Assembly (NCBI GenBank): GCA_002682825.1
Contig: NOKP01000003.1
Location: forward strand, 496,001-560,000
From: Neonectria sp. B-13
Lineage: Eukaryota > Ascomycota > Sordariomycetes > Hypocreales > Nectriaceae
Direction of reading: 5' to 3'
DNA: 64,000 nucleotides
Shown piece by piece: positions 22,332 through 32,337 of the stretch. Every line of letters begins with the position of its first letter. The stretch's first letter is position 1. The position numbers and the translations under genes were made by a program. Under the pieces are notes generated by a model. It did not search any database, was not told the origin of the DNA, and saw nothing but the letters and a program-made list of their open reading frames with translations.

Positions 22332-22568
22332 ATGTGCGACTTTGTCGAAAAGAAGTCCTATTGCGTGCAATGTGGCTCGCACATCGCTACCGAACCTGTG
22401 TGGGAACTCTGCCAGAATGCGCTGAGGTCGCGGGAAGGCATCGTCTGCGAGAAGGCCCACAAAGTTCGCATGGTATATGTTGACTCGGCTGGGTGCTGGA
22501 CTTGCAACCCGCCGAATCAGGAGAAGACCACGGGAAACCCCAAGAATGATGAAATCACCAAGGCTTAG
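22332..22568 (+). CDS. Small cysteine-rich MC-family protein 3
   Basis: A single exon of 78 residues, starting MCDFVEKKSYCVQC. Cysteines are at 2, 11, 14, 27, 39, 55 and 58, exactly the spacing of member 1 although almost no other residue is shared. This is strong evidence for a conserved fold under little side-chain constraint. No signal peptide. The C-terminal 20 residues are polar (Asn/Lys/Glu/Thr). Function unknown. Confidence 0.65.
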   Translation: MCDFVEKKSYCVQCGSHIATEPVWELCQNALRSREGIVCEKAHKVRMVYVDSAGCWTCNPPNQEKTTGNPKNDEITKA

Positions 22569-23280
22569 AGGTGCAGAAAACGTGGGGGTTTTATAGTGGT
22601 GTTGGGTTTTGTAATTAAGTAGTACTAGGTACTGGGAGTTACTGTCGGATAGCTCCATTCAGAGTGTATTCGGGTTGTCTTGAATTCAATGTGAGGATTT
22701 GCAACGACCCTCATTGACTTGGTCTCTTTTTCTTTCAATTTACTCACGTTTACAGTGGCTGCCGCGCGGGGGAAATGGATCCTTGAAGTTGCAACGCGGC
22801 CAAGCAAAGTGTCTATCGCATTGCTAAATACAGAAAAATAGAACACACACTCTGCTAACGTGTAGTACAGTGATGGCTTACATGTGACAGACTCAAAGTA
22901 CGCAAAGCAATGGCATGTAACTATTAGGCTGAGGTATGGAGTAGTCTTAATCTTGGAACAGCAGCGGTTCAACGTTGCTGTGACACAGAACATCGATTTA
23001 GGGATGCCGCACAAACTGATGTTCGTCAGACGGGCATGTCCGCATGACGTCCTGCTCTGGTTTACAGCTGAGACTTTGTCCGTATCTGTGATGGTGTTCA
23101 CATTAGCAGTGGAGTCAAAGGCAAGCTGGAGATGATCTGAATCAAAGACAAAGCAGGTATATATAATCCGCATTCTCGCGACAACAACTCTCTATTTCTT
23201 CCAAGATTAAAAGAAACTCGACGAAAGAAAGCAACATAAATACTCGGCTATAAATCGAGACAACTGAAGATTCTATCACC
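22569..23280. other. Intergenic, promoter of MC-family member 4
   Basis: A TATA box (TATATATAAT) lies at 23158-23167, 114 bp before the next ATG. A 182-codon frame on the minus strand (22625-23173) runs antisense through this promoter, has no domain and is taken as chance. Confidence 0.4.
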
Positions 23281-23505
23281 ATGTGCACGATTGTCAATAG
23301 CATCACCACGTGTCGCGGCTGTTTTGGCTGGTACGGCTCGAATTCGAAGGTCGAGAACTGCGATCTATGGAGGAAAAAGCAAATGTGCGAGAAGAAGCAC
23401 GAAAGGAGGGAATTGTTCATTGACATCAAGGAGTGTCCTGCCTGTCTGCCCCATTCTGTGGGAGATGAGAAGAAGTCCAAGGAGCTGGGAAATGAGAAGC
23501 AGTGA
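23281..23505 (+). CDS. Small cysteine-rich MC-family protein 4
   Basis: A single exon of 74 residues, starting MCTIVNSITTCRGC. Cysteines at 2, 11, 14, 27, 36, 52 and 55 keep the family order, with a shorter third spacer (8 residues instead of 11-13). It is rich in Lys/Glu after residue 30. No signal peptide. It is the last of three tandem plus-strand copies, with gaps of 533 and 712 bp. Function unknown; a zinc-dependent binding role is inferred from the cysteine pairs only. Confidence 0.6.
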   Translation: MCTIVNSITTCRGCFGWYGSNSKVENCDLWRKKQMCEKKHERRELFIDIKECPACLPHSVGDEKKSKELGNEKQ

Positions 23506-25378
23506 GTTGCAACTGCGCGACCAGGAGAATGTATTGGGAGTTGATGAAGTTTGCGACGCGGCCATCTGAGGGTTCAAGAAATATTCGACGAGGGCGATTT
23601 AGCAAGTTTATATAAACATCATTAACTTGGATTATTACTGTCTTGGAAGAACAACATTGACGTGCCGTGAAAGCAGGAGTTCGGTGTCGTAGGTAATTCC
23701 TTCAGGGTAAGCCTAGGGCGCAAGAAGTGGGTAAGTTAACCCGACGCGTCTGGGATAGTTTGGGTCCGAGAATGAGGCGCGGCGTTGAGAATTGAGCCTG
23801 AATGAAACGAGACAAAGAAAGCGGATTAAAACACTTGGTTTGAGTGCTTAGGCAGAGTTGACAACACGGCAAAAAAACTAGGTCCGGAATGAATGGCTGT
23901 TTCCGCGTCATGAAGTGGACTTCTGCCCGCGTGCGTTTTTGGCCAAAGAGAATTTGCAACGAAGAAAAAGCGGTAAGAGACAGGACCGAACAACTGTGAT
24001 ATTCACGCGCGAGAATGGAGCTCACTCGTCAGAGGGCTGGGATGATGGTCATGACGATGCTGTGTGCGTCGGAGTTGGACATCTAAGACGCGTAGAGTGG
24101 GCAGGCTAACCGCTTTCTCCGTGCAAGAGTCAGTTACCGGCCAAGCGATGCGACAGACACAAAAGCGATCAAGAAAGCCTCGGTTATATCTGCGTTTGAA
24201 CGAATGGAAATTCTCAGAAGCGTAATTCGTGGGAAAAGCATTCGAGCAGGGCACAGGAAACAACGCGGTTTGAGACGTCGGATGCAGTGACATGTTCAAT
24301 GAGGGGAACCACGACTCATGAGGATGGAGAGAGGGGTCGGTGTAGGCTCTTTTTTTCTGCAGCGGTGGAGACGTGTCGGCCGTGGAAGAAGGAAGAGGGG
24401 GTTGGCTTTTTTTCTTCACCTTCTTGCATTAGACTGGAGAAGCGGATTGTTCTGTGGATAGTCTGGTGTTGAGGTGTTAATTCGGGCTTCGTGCTCTGCT
24501 TGCAAAGAGACTCGAGTGTTGATGTAGAAATCCGAAGGGAGATAGACTATGATGACAAGAAGATGGCATGTGCGTGATCAAGTCCATGCTTGGCGACGTC
24601 AGCTGGGATGAGGCCTGTAGCTAAGCCACTCGTCACAGCCCGGGCACCTCAGGGCCAGCCTGGCCACTATAACTCCCCCCCATTTACAGCGCGTCGCTTC
24701 GGGCCTCGGCGCCCGTTTTTGGAAACCCACTGAACGCGGCCCGCGGGGGGGACGCGTTAAGCACTGGCACGCCCTGGGACTTGTGCCTCGCAGCGGTGCT
24801 CACGCCCTGAAGGCCACTGAAGCTCCAGCGCCCGCTGCACAACCCGCCTGCACAAAAGCGTCACAAAACGCCAAACGCCAAAAACGCCAACGCGCAAAGG
24901 CGAGGCGTGTGCCTCCCATCGCGCGTCCCCCCAAAAACCACCCTTACCCTCCTCCCTCTTAAATACCTCCCTCCACCCAAACTTCCTTACTCGCACCCAC
25001 GCAAACACCCACACGCACAACTTCTCCTCGACACTAGGCCTCCATCTTGGGCCTCATTCACCCTCCTTGCAGCCTTTTTATCCTCTGTCTCAACAACACA
25101 CCCGGCCTTCTTTCGAGACCCCGTTGCTGCTTCATCCATCCTTCCAACGGACCCGACGACGCTCTCTCACCGCGACTATCGCGTGTAAGTGCTGGTGGGA
25201 AAAGGGCAACGCCTTTTTGGTGTGAGGGGAGGAACCCGCTACTTGCAACCGTCCAACACTCCGGATACGCGTTTCTTCTGGCTTTGAATCACGCCTCGAC
25301 ACGCGACATAACTTCGAGAAACATCCTCCGCCTCGACGTCCCCGTCTTCCGCCTCCAACACATACTCAGCTTTCCATC
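23506..25378. other. Intergenic; leader and promoter of the FHA gene
   Basis: From about 24640 the DNA becomes GC- and C-rich, matching a shift from accessory to conserved DNA. ACGCGT (MluI cell-cycle box) occurs at 23744, 24088, 24752 and 25267; the last is 112 bp before the FHA start codon. A possible 5' UTR donor (GTGTAAGTG) lies near 25184. No gene is recognised. Confidence 0.5.
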
Positions 25379-27045
25379 ATGGACTCGATATCCTCCTCAC
25401 CGCGCCTCGGCCACGACAAGCACGCCTCGGCCGAGCCCACGCTCCCCGCAATCCCTCGGCAATCGTTGTCCTCATCCTTCACCATGGCCGGCTCCAAACG
25501 CCCGGCTCCGACGCTGCTACCTCCTTTCGAGCCTCTGTCGTCGTCTCCCGGTCTTCCCAGACCTGTCAAACGCCAAAACATGAATGCGTGCTTCGGCCGC
25601 GCCCACCTCAAATATCCCACGCCCGTGCCGACTTCCAGCACCGGCATCCTCTCCAGTTCGCCGCCGCAACGGGCTGCACCTGGTCCCGAACGCGCTCCGC
25701 TGTCGGCCGTGCCCGCCGTCGAGCTCTCGGAGAATGGCGAGACGCTGATCATGGGCCGCTCGTCCAACTCGTCCCACTTCCAGCTCTCGGCCAACCGCCT
25801 GATCTCCCGCGTCCACGTCAAGGCCCGCTTCATCGCCGCCCCGAGCCTTCTGGAGCCCGGTAAGATCGAGATCATCTGCAACGGCTGGAACGGCCTGAAC
25901 CTGCACTGCCAGGGCCGCACCTGGGAGCTGTCCAAGGGCGACAGCTTCACCAGCGAGACGGAGGGTTCCGACATTATGGTCGATGTTCAGGATGCACGCG
26001 TTCTCGTCCAGTGGCCCAAGCGAGGCGCCGACAACCTGTCCGACACGACCTGGGACGACTCCCCGAGGTCCCAGACACGCGGCAATGCCGTCATCAACTC
26101 CTCGCCTCTCCGCCGCGGTGCCCGCATCGCGTCTCCCGTGAGCCCCACGCCCGTCAACTCCAGCTCCCGTCGCTTGCAGGCCCTGCTCCCCGGCCACCGG
26201 GATCACGGCATCCACATCTACGAGGACGAGCCCGGACTGCCAGAGCCCAAGCGCGAACTCCTCGACGTGGATGTCAATATCAGCATGTGCACCGAGGCCA
26301 CAGCTAGCTTCTCCAGCGAGCCCGAGGAACACGACCCAGACGAGGAAAACGACCCCATCGTCCACTCCTTTGGTCCCTTTGGCGCCGACATCTCGTGCAG
26401 GCTGGCTTCGATAACGACAAAGTCGCCCAAGGTGTTCAAGGGCATCAAGCGAGCCCCCAACCCGCTGTCCCTCAGCTTGGCCACCTCTCTGTTTGCCCCG
26501 CGACAGATTCCCTCAAATCCCATGTCCCCCACGAAGAAGTCGATCGAGATGGAGTCGCCTGTTGAGCTCGACTCGCCGCTTTCCTCGCCGCCCAGGGAGC
26601 GAACGCCATCAGCGTCGCCCACGCCCACGCCAGCGCCCATTGAGATCAACCCCGCTGTTGCAAACCACGTCATCAACCAGCTCGCCTTCTCACGGCTTTC
26701 GTCCACGCCGCTGTCCACCATCATGCAGCACCTGCCCGCCGAGGAGAAACAGGACCTCACCAAGGTGATTCTCCGGGCGTCGATCGAGGCCAACCCCTGC
26801 ATCGGCATCATCGAGCGGGAGGGCAAGGACGCGGCTGGCAAGCTCCTGGAGAGCGAGTACTACTACGTGCCTGAGCGTGACGATGACGAGCAGCGACGGG
26901 CAGCTGTGGTGGATGGACTTCGAAAGCCTAGTTTAAGAGCTTGCCGTAAGCAGCACAAGGTATGTTTTACTCATCATGAAGCAAACAAAGAACTGGGACT
27001 GACATCAAACAGCAATACTACTGGAAGCGTCCCCGCACTCCCTAA
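25379..27045 (+). CDS. FHA-domain protein, Tos4/Plm2-like
   Basis: Two exons, 25379-26959 and 27013-27045, give 537 residues. The intron (GTATGT, CTGAC, CAG) must be removed to reach the conserved ending KQHKQYYWKRPRTP; reading through it adds unrelated sequence. The N-terminal 110 residues are Pro/Ser-rich. The FHA domain spans about 118-212, with the phosphothreonine-binding residues R127, S143/R144 and H146 in GRSSNSS and SRVHVK, and a downstream NG motif (CNGWNG). The middle is disordered with acidic clusters. Yeast Tos4 and Plm2 are chromatin-associated G1/S factors acting in the replication-stress response; that role is inferred from the FHA arrangement. Two ACGCGT boxes upstream fit MBF/SBF-type G1/S control. 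Confidence 0.75.
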
Positions 27046-28316
27046 TCACCCACACCACACCACAACGTACATACACAATCTCTTTACATTCCTGTTAGGA
27101 AACATACGAGCTGAGAGCACGAAAGTTAGCATCAGCCGGCGGATGGAGGACGTTTTTGTTTTATACCCCGTTTTCTTTCACATTGTCCATACATACACAC
27201 GACCATGATCCATCCACCTCCCACGAGATTTGCGTGCGACCTGCATAGCCTGAGGCGTCTTTTGTTTTTTTCCTGCTTTACCTTTTTTTCGACTGTGTTT
27301 TATTCGCTTTCGAGTTTGATGACGGAGTTGGAGGATGGCGATTGGGTTTTGTGGGTGGCTATGAAGGCGGGAGAAGGATGTGCAGCGGAAGTACATTTGG
27401 AGTGATTCAGGGAGGGGGTTCATTTTCATGGCGGTTCAAGGCGGGGGGTCTATCATGATGATGCTACGGCATTAGGTTTAGGAGGCGAGGAGCAATGGAT
27501 CATGCTGAACATTTCATCAAGGCGTATTCGCATCGAGGCACCTTACTTCAGACGTGCCGTGACATGACTGTGCAGAGCAGACTGAGACGTTGGCCGGAAT
27601 GCGGCCCCCTGACGACCATGATATCACAATCTCATGCTCGGCGTGTACACTGTACGAACTGTCCCGTAGCCGCAACAGCGACAATCCCGACGCTCGGCGC
27701 AGTCGGCAATTGAAGCCCGCAAGCCCAATTCGTATTCCGGGGCCCATGATCCCATTCGTCCCGTCTCACACAACCCCTCACGCGCCGCGTTCCGTTTGTG
27801 GCAGCATGGGCACGACCGGTAGTGGTAGTCTAGTTACATCACGCAACGCACGACCTTTCCGGCCAGTTCTAGACCCAAAACTCTCGCGTCCGACTTGCGT
27901 TAGCTAGCTTCAGCCAGCTCCGATGTCTCTGCCGATCGTGCCCTCACCCCCGCGCCATGGCGGTGGCGATGGGTTTGGTTGGAATGCCTGGTGCCGTCAT
28001 GGTGATTGGGCCGTGGGCTGATGTGCTTTTGCGGTGCATGCGTTGGATCGAGATGTGATTTATCATGGCCGAAGGGATGTATATAAACGAGACCGAGGGC
28101 CCTGCAGAGCTGGGGAAATGTAATCCTGCAATCACTGCATCGACAGTAAAGTATCCAGTAAGTCATTCGCGATGCATCCATCGCCACTCCATCCTTCCCT
28201 TACATGCTAACCAACCTTATAACAGCATTTACAAACCACCACCACTACCACCACAACAACTACAACAAAACATCTCTCCCACACTACACCATCATCACCA
28301 CCACCAAACCTAAACC
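27046..28316. other. Intergenic with promoter and leader intron of the next gene
   Basis: A TATA box (GTATATAAACG) lies near 28078-28087. A leader intron can be placed at 28158-28225 (GTAAGT...GCTAACC...AACAG), followed by an ACC/ACA-rich 5' UTR. Nothing else is recognised. Confidence 0.5.
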
Positions 28317-28577
28317 ATGTCGCAAAAATTCACCCAAGAGCCCCTCGCCTACACCTCCGCCACCTCCTCCGCCGAACCCGCACCGTCCTCCCAGTCCCGC
28401 CGCCGCATGAGCGCCCACGACGAGGCCGACGCCGCCCGCGCCATGCGCCGCACCAACAGCTGGACGCCCGTCTACCAGCGCCGCCAGAGCTGGAACAAGG
28501 AGGACCTGAAACATGCCATGTGCCTGGTCGACATCGACACCGTCAAGACCGGACCCGGCTTTACGGAGCGGGTCTAG
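28317..28577 (+). CDS. Small basic/polar protein of 86 residues (unknown)
   Basis: A single coding exon, starting at an ATG in good context (ACCATGTCG). It has a Ser/Ala-rich N-terminus, then an Arg-rich helix with the phrase RRQSWNKEDLKH, and ends in PGFTERV. A similar phrase (RRQSWNKED..KH) is known to me from other small fungal proteins of unknown role. No signal peptide or membrane segment. The strong TATA box, leader intron and A/C-rich leader suggest a highly or inducibly expressed gene. Possible phosphorylation at RRxS sites (RRMS, RRTNS, RRQS) is visible and suggests regulation by a basophilic kinase; this is inference. Confidence 0.65.
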   Translation: MSQKFTQEPLAYTSATSSAEPAPSSQSRRRMSAHDEADAARAMRRTNSWTPVYQRRQSWNKEDLKHAMCLVDIDTVKTGPGFTERV

Positions 28578-29037
28578 GCCCGAAATAACTCCGACGGTTG
28601 GGATACGCACATGCCCGGCAGATGACGGGTTCGAAGGGCAACACATCAACGGGGGCAACAAAATCATGATTGAACGAGGCTTGTAAGATTGGCAAATTGG
28701 CAGATTGGCATTGTACATTATAATAATGGGAACACGGCATTGGAGCATCAGGGATCACCTCTAGGCAAAGCCACGACAGCACAACAGGGCTGGGCCGATT
28801 AACAAAAAAAGAATGAATGTGTATTTGTATCCATGTGATCGTGGTAAAACTGCAGTACCGAGGTATCTTTACTCCCACACTCCAGAGCTGAGTCGTTAAA
28901 ACCCAACAAAAGAAAAAAGCCAAATCCCATTACCCGCTTCGTTCTGTGCCAATCTCGTGCGTCTCTCGGTTCCTCCCGCCAAAGCAATCGCTTGTACCAA
29001 TTAGAAAACACCAAAATACATGCCAAACCATCTTCAT
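28578..29037. other. Convergent 3' region
   Basis: The interval between the stop of the 86-residue gene and the stop of the minus-strand repeat protein. No coding content. Confidence 0.4.
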
Positions 29038-32000
29038 TTACAGCCGCCTCTGCTTCGGTTCGTCCCTGTTGACCCCCTTAGTGCTGAAATACTCCCCCAT
29101 CGTAGCAACGGCATAGGCAGATCCCGCCAGTCCTGCAGTTCCTAGGACCAGCTTCCTCCCCATCCTCCGCTTCTTCCGCCCCTTCACTGGTGCCCGAGCC
29201 GAGTCATCTTGATCGATTTCAAAGACTGGCTGGAAAGGCGGCGCAGGCTTCTCTGTTGTCTCCGATAGGGCATCGTAGTTGACGAACCCCGTGGGACTAG
29301 CAAAGTTTCCAATGGCAGACTTGCCCATCATATCGATGGGGTTCACTCGGGTTGGAGCAAAGCCCGTTGATCCATGTTTGACGCTGGCATCGCGCGCCTC
29401 TCGCACTTTGCGAAAGATGAGAACATCGCCACTACCCGATACCACCTCGTATCCCTGTGTCTGGAGTGGCTCAAAGTGAGGCAAAAACTTGGACGGGTTG
29501 GACAAACGTAGCAGCACATCTGAGAGGGTTGAGGCCGGATCGGCCTCGGGGATTGTCGTCGTCGCCTCTGCAATGCTGATCGTTTGCGATGCGGTATCGT
29601 ACGCAAGGATCTTGTACGACGCCGGCAAGTCACCAGCAGGGCCCTTGGCATTGTAATGCTTCTCCAACGTCGGCAACGTCGGCTTGCCTCCGCATTCATC
29701 CACAAAACTCGTCTCCAGACCCTGGGGTTCATGCGAATAAAGATCCTTCATCTCCCTGTCCATTCTCGCCCTGTGGCGATCCAAAGCAGTTTGCAACTTG
29801 TGATCTAGGCTTGGGAAACTCTCATCCATCGAACTGGCCTCAGCAGTGTCTGGGTCAGCGCTCAAAGCATTTGCCTGTGCCTCAAGCTCCTGGATCTGAT
29901 CCTTGGGAAGCAATGTGGACTTGGTCGAAGAGTTTTCGGTACTCCACGATGTTGCAAATTCCTCGGGGAAATCCCGGACGTAGTTGCCAGTCAAAGTCTC
30001 ATACTCTGAGGAATCCAGTGATGCATGGCCTTTAAACTCATCCGGTTTGGTCTCTTGACTGCTCTCCCGGGCCCGGCGCAGGGTCGCAGCACGGATTTCC
30101 TGGGCCGTCAGTGAATCGGCATTACTGTTGATTAAATCTGATTCGAATCTGTTGGTCCTGTGGTGTAGAGGATAAGCAAATGATGGTCCATTCCTGGTGT
30201 CTTGGGAACCTGCCTTGGAATCGAACTCCCCGAGGCCATGAGCGACTGCGTCCGGCTGAGAAGCGGGCTTACCATCTGGCTCATCGTGGCGGATAGCTGA
30301 GTATCTATGCAGGTCCTTGTAGACCTTGGTGGCATCCTCTGGATGAGTGGGGTATGGCGTATCAGCCTGGTCAAAGGTCGTTGGCTTGTACTTATCCAAA
30401 TCCTCATAGGTCTTGACCAGCTCCTCGGGGTGGACCTGCTCGGTGTTTGTAGCCTCTTCGAATCCAACGGTTGGGTACTTGGAAAGATCCTCGTACTCTT
30501 TTGATGCTTGCTCTGGGTGGATACGCTCCAACTCCGGCCCATCGTTGACATAGGCCGAGTACTTATCAAGGTCCTCATACTTCTTCGAAGCCTCCTCGGG
30601 ATGAACCCGGGGGTTTTTCGAATCAGCATTGTCATAGTGGTGATAGGCAGGCAAATCCTTGTAGTTTTTTGACGCCTCTTCAGGATGGATCCTTTGAGCA
30701 ATCACCTCGGGTCCCGTAGAGTCACGAGGGGCATACAGCGGAACATCATGGTACTCTTTGGATTTCTCCTCTGGAGTCAACATTCGCAGGCCATCGGGTT
30801 CATTCCACTTAACTGCACCATACAGATGCAGGTCCTCGTAGTTCTTGGAGAGTTCCTCGGGAGTCTTCTTTCGGAGACCATCAGGCTCGTTCCAGCGGAC
30901 CGGCCCATATTTGTCCAAGTCTTCGTACTTGCTAGTCAGATCCTCCAAAGGTCCATCAACCTTGGCGGCGAGAGGCTCTCCCTTGGGCGTAGCATCCATC
31001 TGTGCTGCTTCATGGGCCCTAAGGGTGGAGATTTTGGCAACAAAGGGGGTATTGTAGGCACCGAGGTCTTTGTAGTCTTTGGAGAGCTCCTCCGGGGTCA
31101 GGCGACGAAGGCCATCTGGCTCGCTCCAACGCACAGCACCATACTCTCCGAGGTCCTTGTAGTCTTTGGATAGCTCTTCAGCGGTTGGTTTCCTCAGACC
31201 ATCAGGCTCGTTCCAGCGCACAGCGCCATATTTCTCGAGGTCGTCATAGTTTTTCGACATCTCCTCTTTGGTTTGCTTCTGCAGTCCATCCGGCTCATTC
31301 CATTCCACTGGGTGGTACTTTTCTAGGTCATCATAGACCTTGGACTGCTCTTCAGGACTCAGCTTGCGGGCGGTGTTGGGGTCGTCGATCTGGGTTGTCG
31401 AGTATTTTCCTAAGTCTTTGTATTGCTTGGAAGCCTCCTCAGGGGTAGTCTTCCGAAGACCATCAGGCTCGTTCCAACGAACCGCACTGTACTTATCCAA
31501 ATCTCCGTAGCGAGGCGCGGTTGTCTGGCTGCTAGAACTACCATCCACGACCGGTCCATACTTGTTCAGATCGGCATATGTTTTGCTCTCAGCCTTTCCT
31601 GTGCCAGCCTGGTCTTTGACAGGTCCGTAGCTGTTGAGGTCGTCGTACTTGGGGGAAGAATGTAGCGGCTCGCTTGACTCTGAAAAGTCTGTTGCCCTGT
31701 ATCCATTGAGATCCTCGTATAATGGAGATCTTTTTGAGGCATTCTTTGACGTTCTGCGGTTGGTGATTGGGTCGATAAAGGTAGAGTTGTCGGATTTCGC
31801 AGTGGCGTGCGCGTTGGTTTGAGAGTCACGCTGTGACTCCAAATAGCTTCGAATGTTGTGTAGAGGAGACTTCCACATGTCGTACTCGTAGCCGAGGGGC
31901 CTATCGCCACGGATCAAGTGGTCAATAGCGCCTCGTTCCACGTCCTCGATGTTCTTTCCGGGACGAGCACCCGAAAACTCATCTGACCAAGACTTGATCT

Positions 32001-32337
32001 CATCGACATTGACATATTTCTTGCCACTGCCGGTGTTGGAGGCGCGATTCAATGCGGCCATTGCCTTCTTGATGGTCTTGTTGGAGTTGTTGTCCCAAGA
32101 GAGCTTGCGGTTGAGTGACTCCATGTAACGGTATCGAACGGTGCGGTGTCGTCTGCTGCCGTCTCTGTTCGCGCCGGGGCCGAGGTACATTGACCAGGCG
32201 CCAAAACAAAGCCCTCGGGTTTGGAGGCTGCATCTTGACTGCAGCAAGGTTGTGCTTGAGGGGAGGGCAGCGGAGCCCACAGGGCGGGATCGGAACATCT
32301 TCGCGCGAGGCGAGGTGCGAGATGCCGTCAACAACAT
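29038..32337 (-). CDS. Mitochondrial-looking protein with 17 copies of a ~28-residue repeat
   Basis: A single exon of 1,099 residues. The frame is open another 50 codons upstream, but the ATG at 32337 (MLLTASRTSPRAKMFRSRPV) starts an Arg/Ser-rich, acid-free stretch typical of a mitochondrial presequence and is preferred. Residues of about 200-690 hold some 17 units of 24-30 residues, consensus TPEELSKxYxDLxKYGAVRW followed by NEPDGLRK. The core Y-x-DL-x-x-Y is the most constant part, and each unit is hydrophilic. The C-terminal third has an alpha/beta-like part (YKILAYDTASQTISIAE), then KRRMGRK and a hydrophobic segment that could anchor in a membrane. From memory, the C-terminal part is conserved in filamentous ascomycetes. 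No biochemical role is known to me. Confidence 0.75.
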   Translation of the reverse strand: MLLTASRTSPRAKMFRSRPVGSAALPSSTTLLQSRCSLQTRGLCFGAWSMYLGPGANRDGSRRHRTVRYRYMESLNRKLSWDNNSNKTIKKAMAALNRASNTGSGKKYVNVDEIKSWSDEFSGARPGKNIEDVERGAIDHLIRGDRPLGYEYDMWKSPLHNIRSYLESQRDSQTNAHATAKSDNSTFIDPITNRRTSKNASKRSPLYEDLNGYRATDFSESSEPLHSSPKYDDLNSYGPVKDQAGTGKAESKTYADLNKYGPVVDGSSSSQTTAPRYGDLDKYSAVRWNEPDGLRKTTPEEASKQYKDLGKYSTTQIDDPNTARKLSPEEQSKVYDDLEKYHPVEWNEPDGLQKQTKEEMSKNYDDLEKYGAVRWNEPDGLRKPTAEELSKDYKDLGEYGAVRWSEPDGLRRLTPEELSKDYKDLGAYNTPFVAKISTLRAHEAAQMDATPKGEPLAAKVDGPLEDLTSKYEDLDKYGPVRWNEPDGLRKKTPEELSKNYEDLHLYGAVKWNEPDGLRMLTPEEKSKEYHDVPLYAPRDSTGPEVIAQRIHPEEASKNYKDLPAYHHYDNADSKNPRVHPEEASKKYEDLDKYSAYVNDGPELERIHPEQASKEYEDLSKYPTVGFEEATNTEQVHPEELVKTYEDLDKYKPTTFDQADTPYPTHPEDATKVYKDLHRYSAIRHDEPDGKPASQPDAVAHGLGEFDSKAGSQDTRNGPSFAYPLHHRTNRFESDLINSNADSLTAQEIRAATLRRARESSQETKPDEFKGHASLDSSEYETLTGNYVRDFPEEFATSWSTENSSTKSTLLPKDQIQELEAQANALSADPDTAEASSMDESFPSLDHKLQTALDRHRARMDREMKDLYSHEPQGLETSFVDECGGKPTLPTLEKHYNAKGPAGDLPASYKILAYDTASQTISIAEATTTIPEADPASTLSDVLLRLSNPSKFLPHFEPLQTQGYEVVSGSGDVLIFRKVREARDASVKHGSTGFAPTRVNPIDMMGKSAIGNFASPTGFVNYDALSETTEKPAPPFQPVFEIDQDDSARAPVKGRKKRRMGRKLVLGTAGLAGSAYAVATMGEYFSTKGVNRDEPKQRRL
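30270..31740 (-). repeat. Coding repeat array, 17 units of about 84-90 bp
   Basis: In-frame units encoding the Y-x-DL-x-x-Y repeat of the mitochondrial-looking protein. The seven units around 30780-31540 are most alike (NEPDGLRK), suggesting recent unit duplication; outer units have diverged. Confidence 0.8.

Noticed and set aside
22625..23173. 182-codon minus-strand frame in the MC cluster
   Set aside because: It covers a promoter with a TATA box for member 4, has no domain, and its cysteines do not follow the family register.
25517..26365. 282-codon minus-strand frame opposite the FHA gene
   Set aside because: A shadow of GC-rich codons. The plus strand carries a clear FHA domain and conserved C-terminus.
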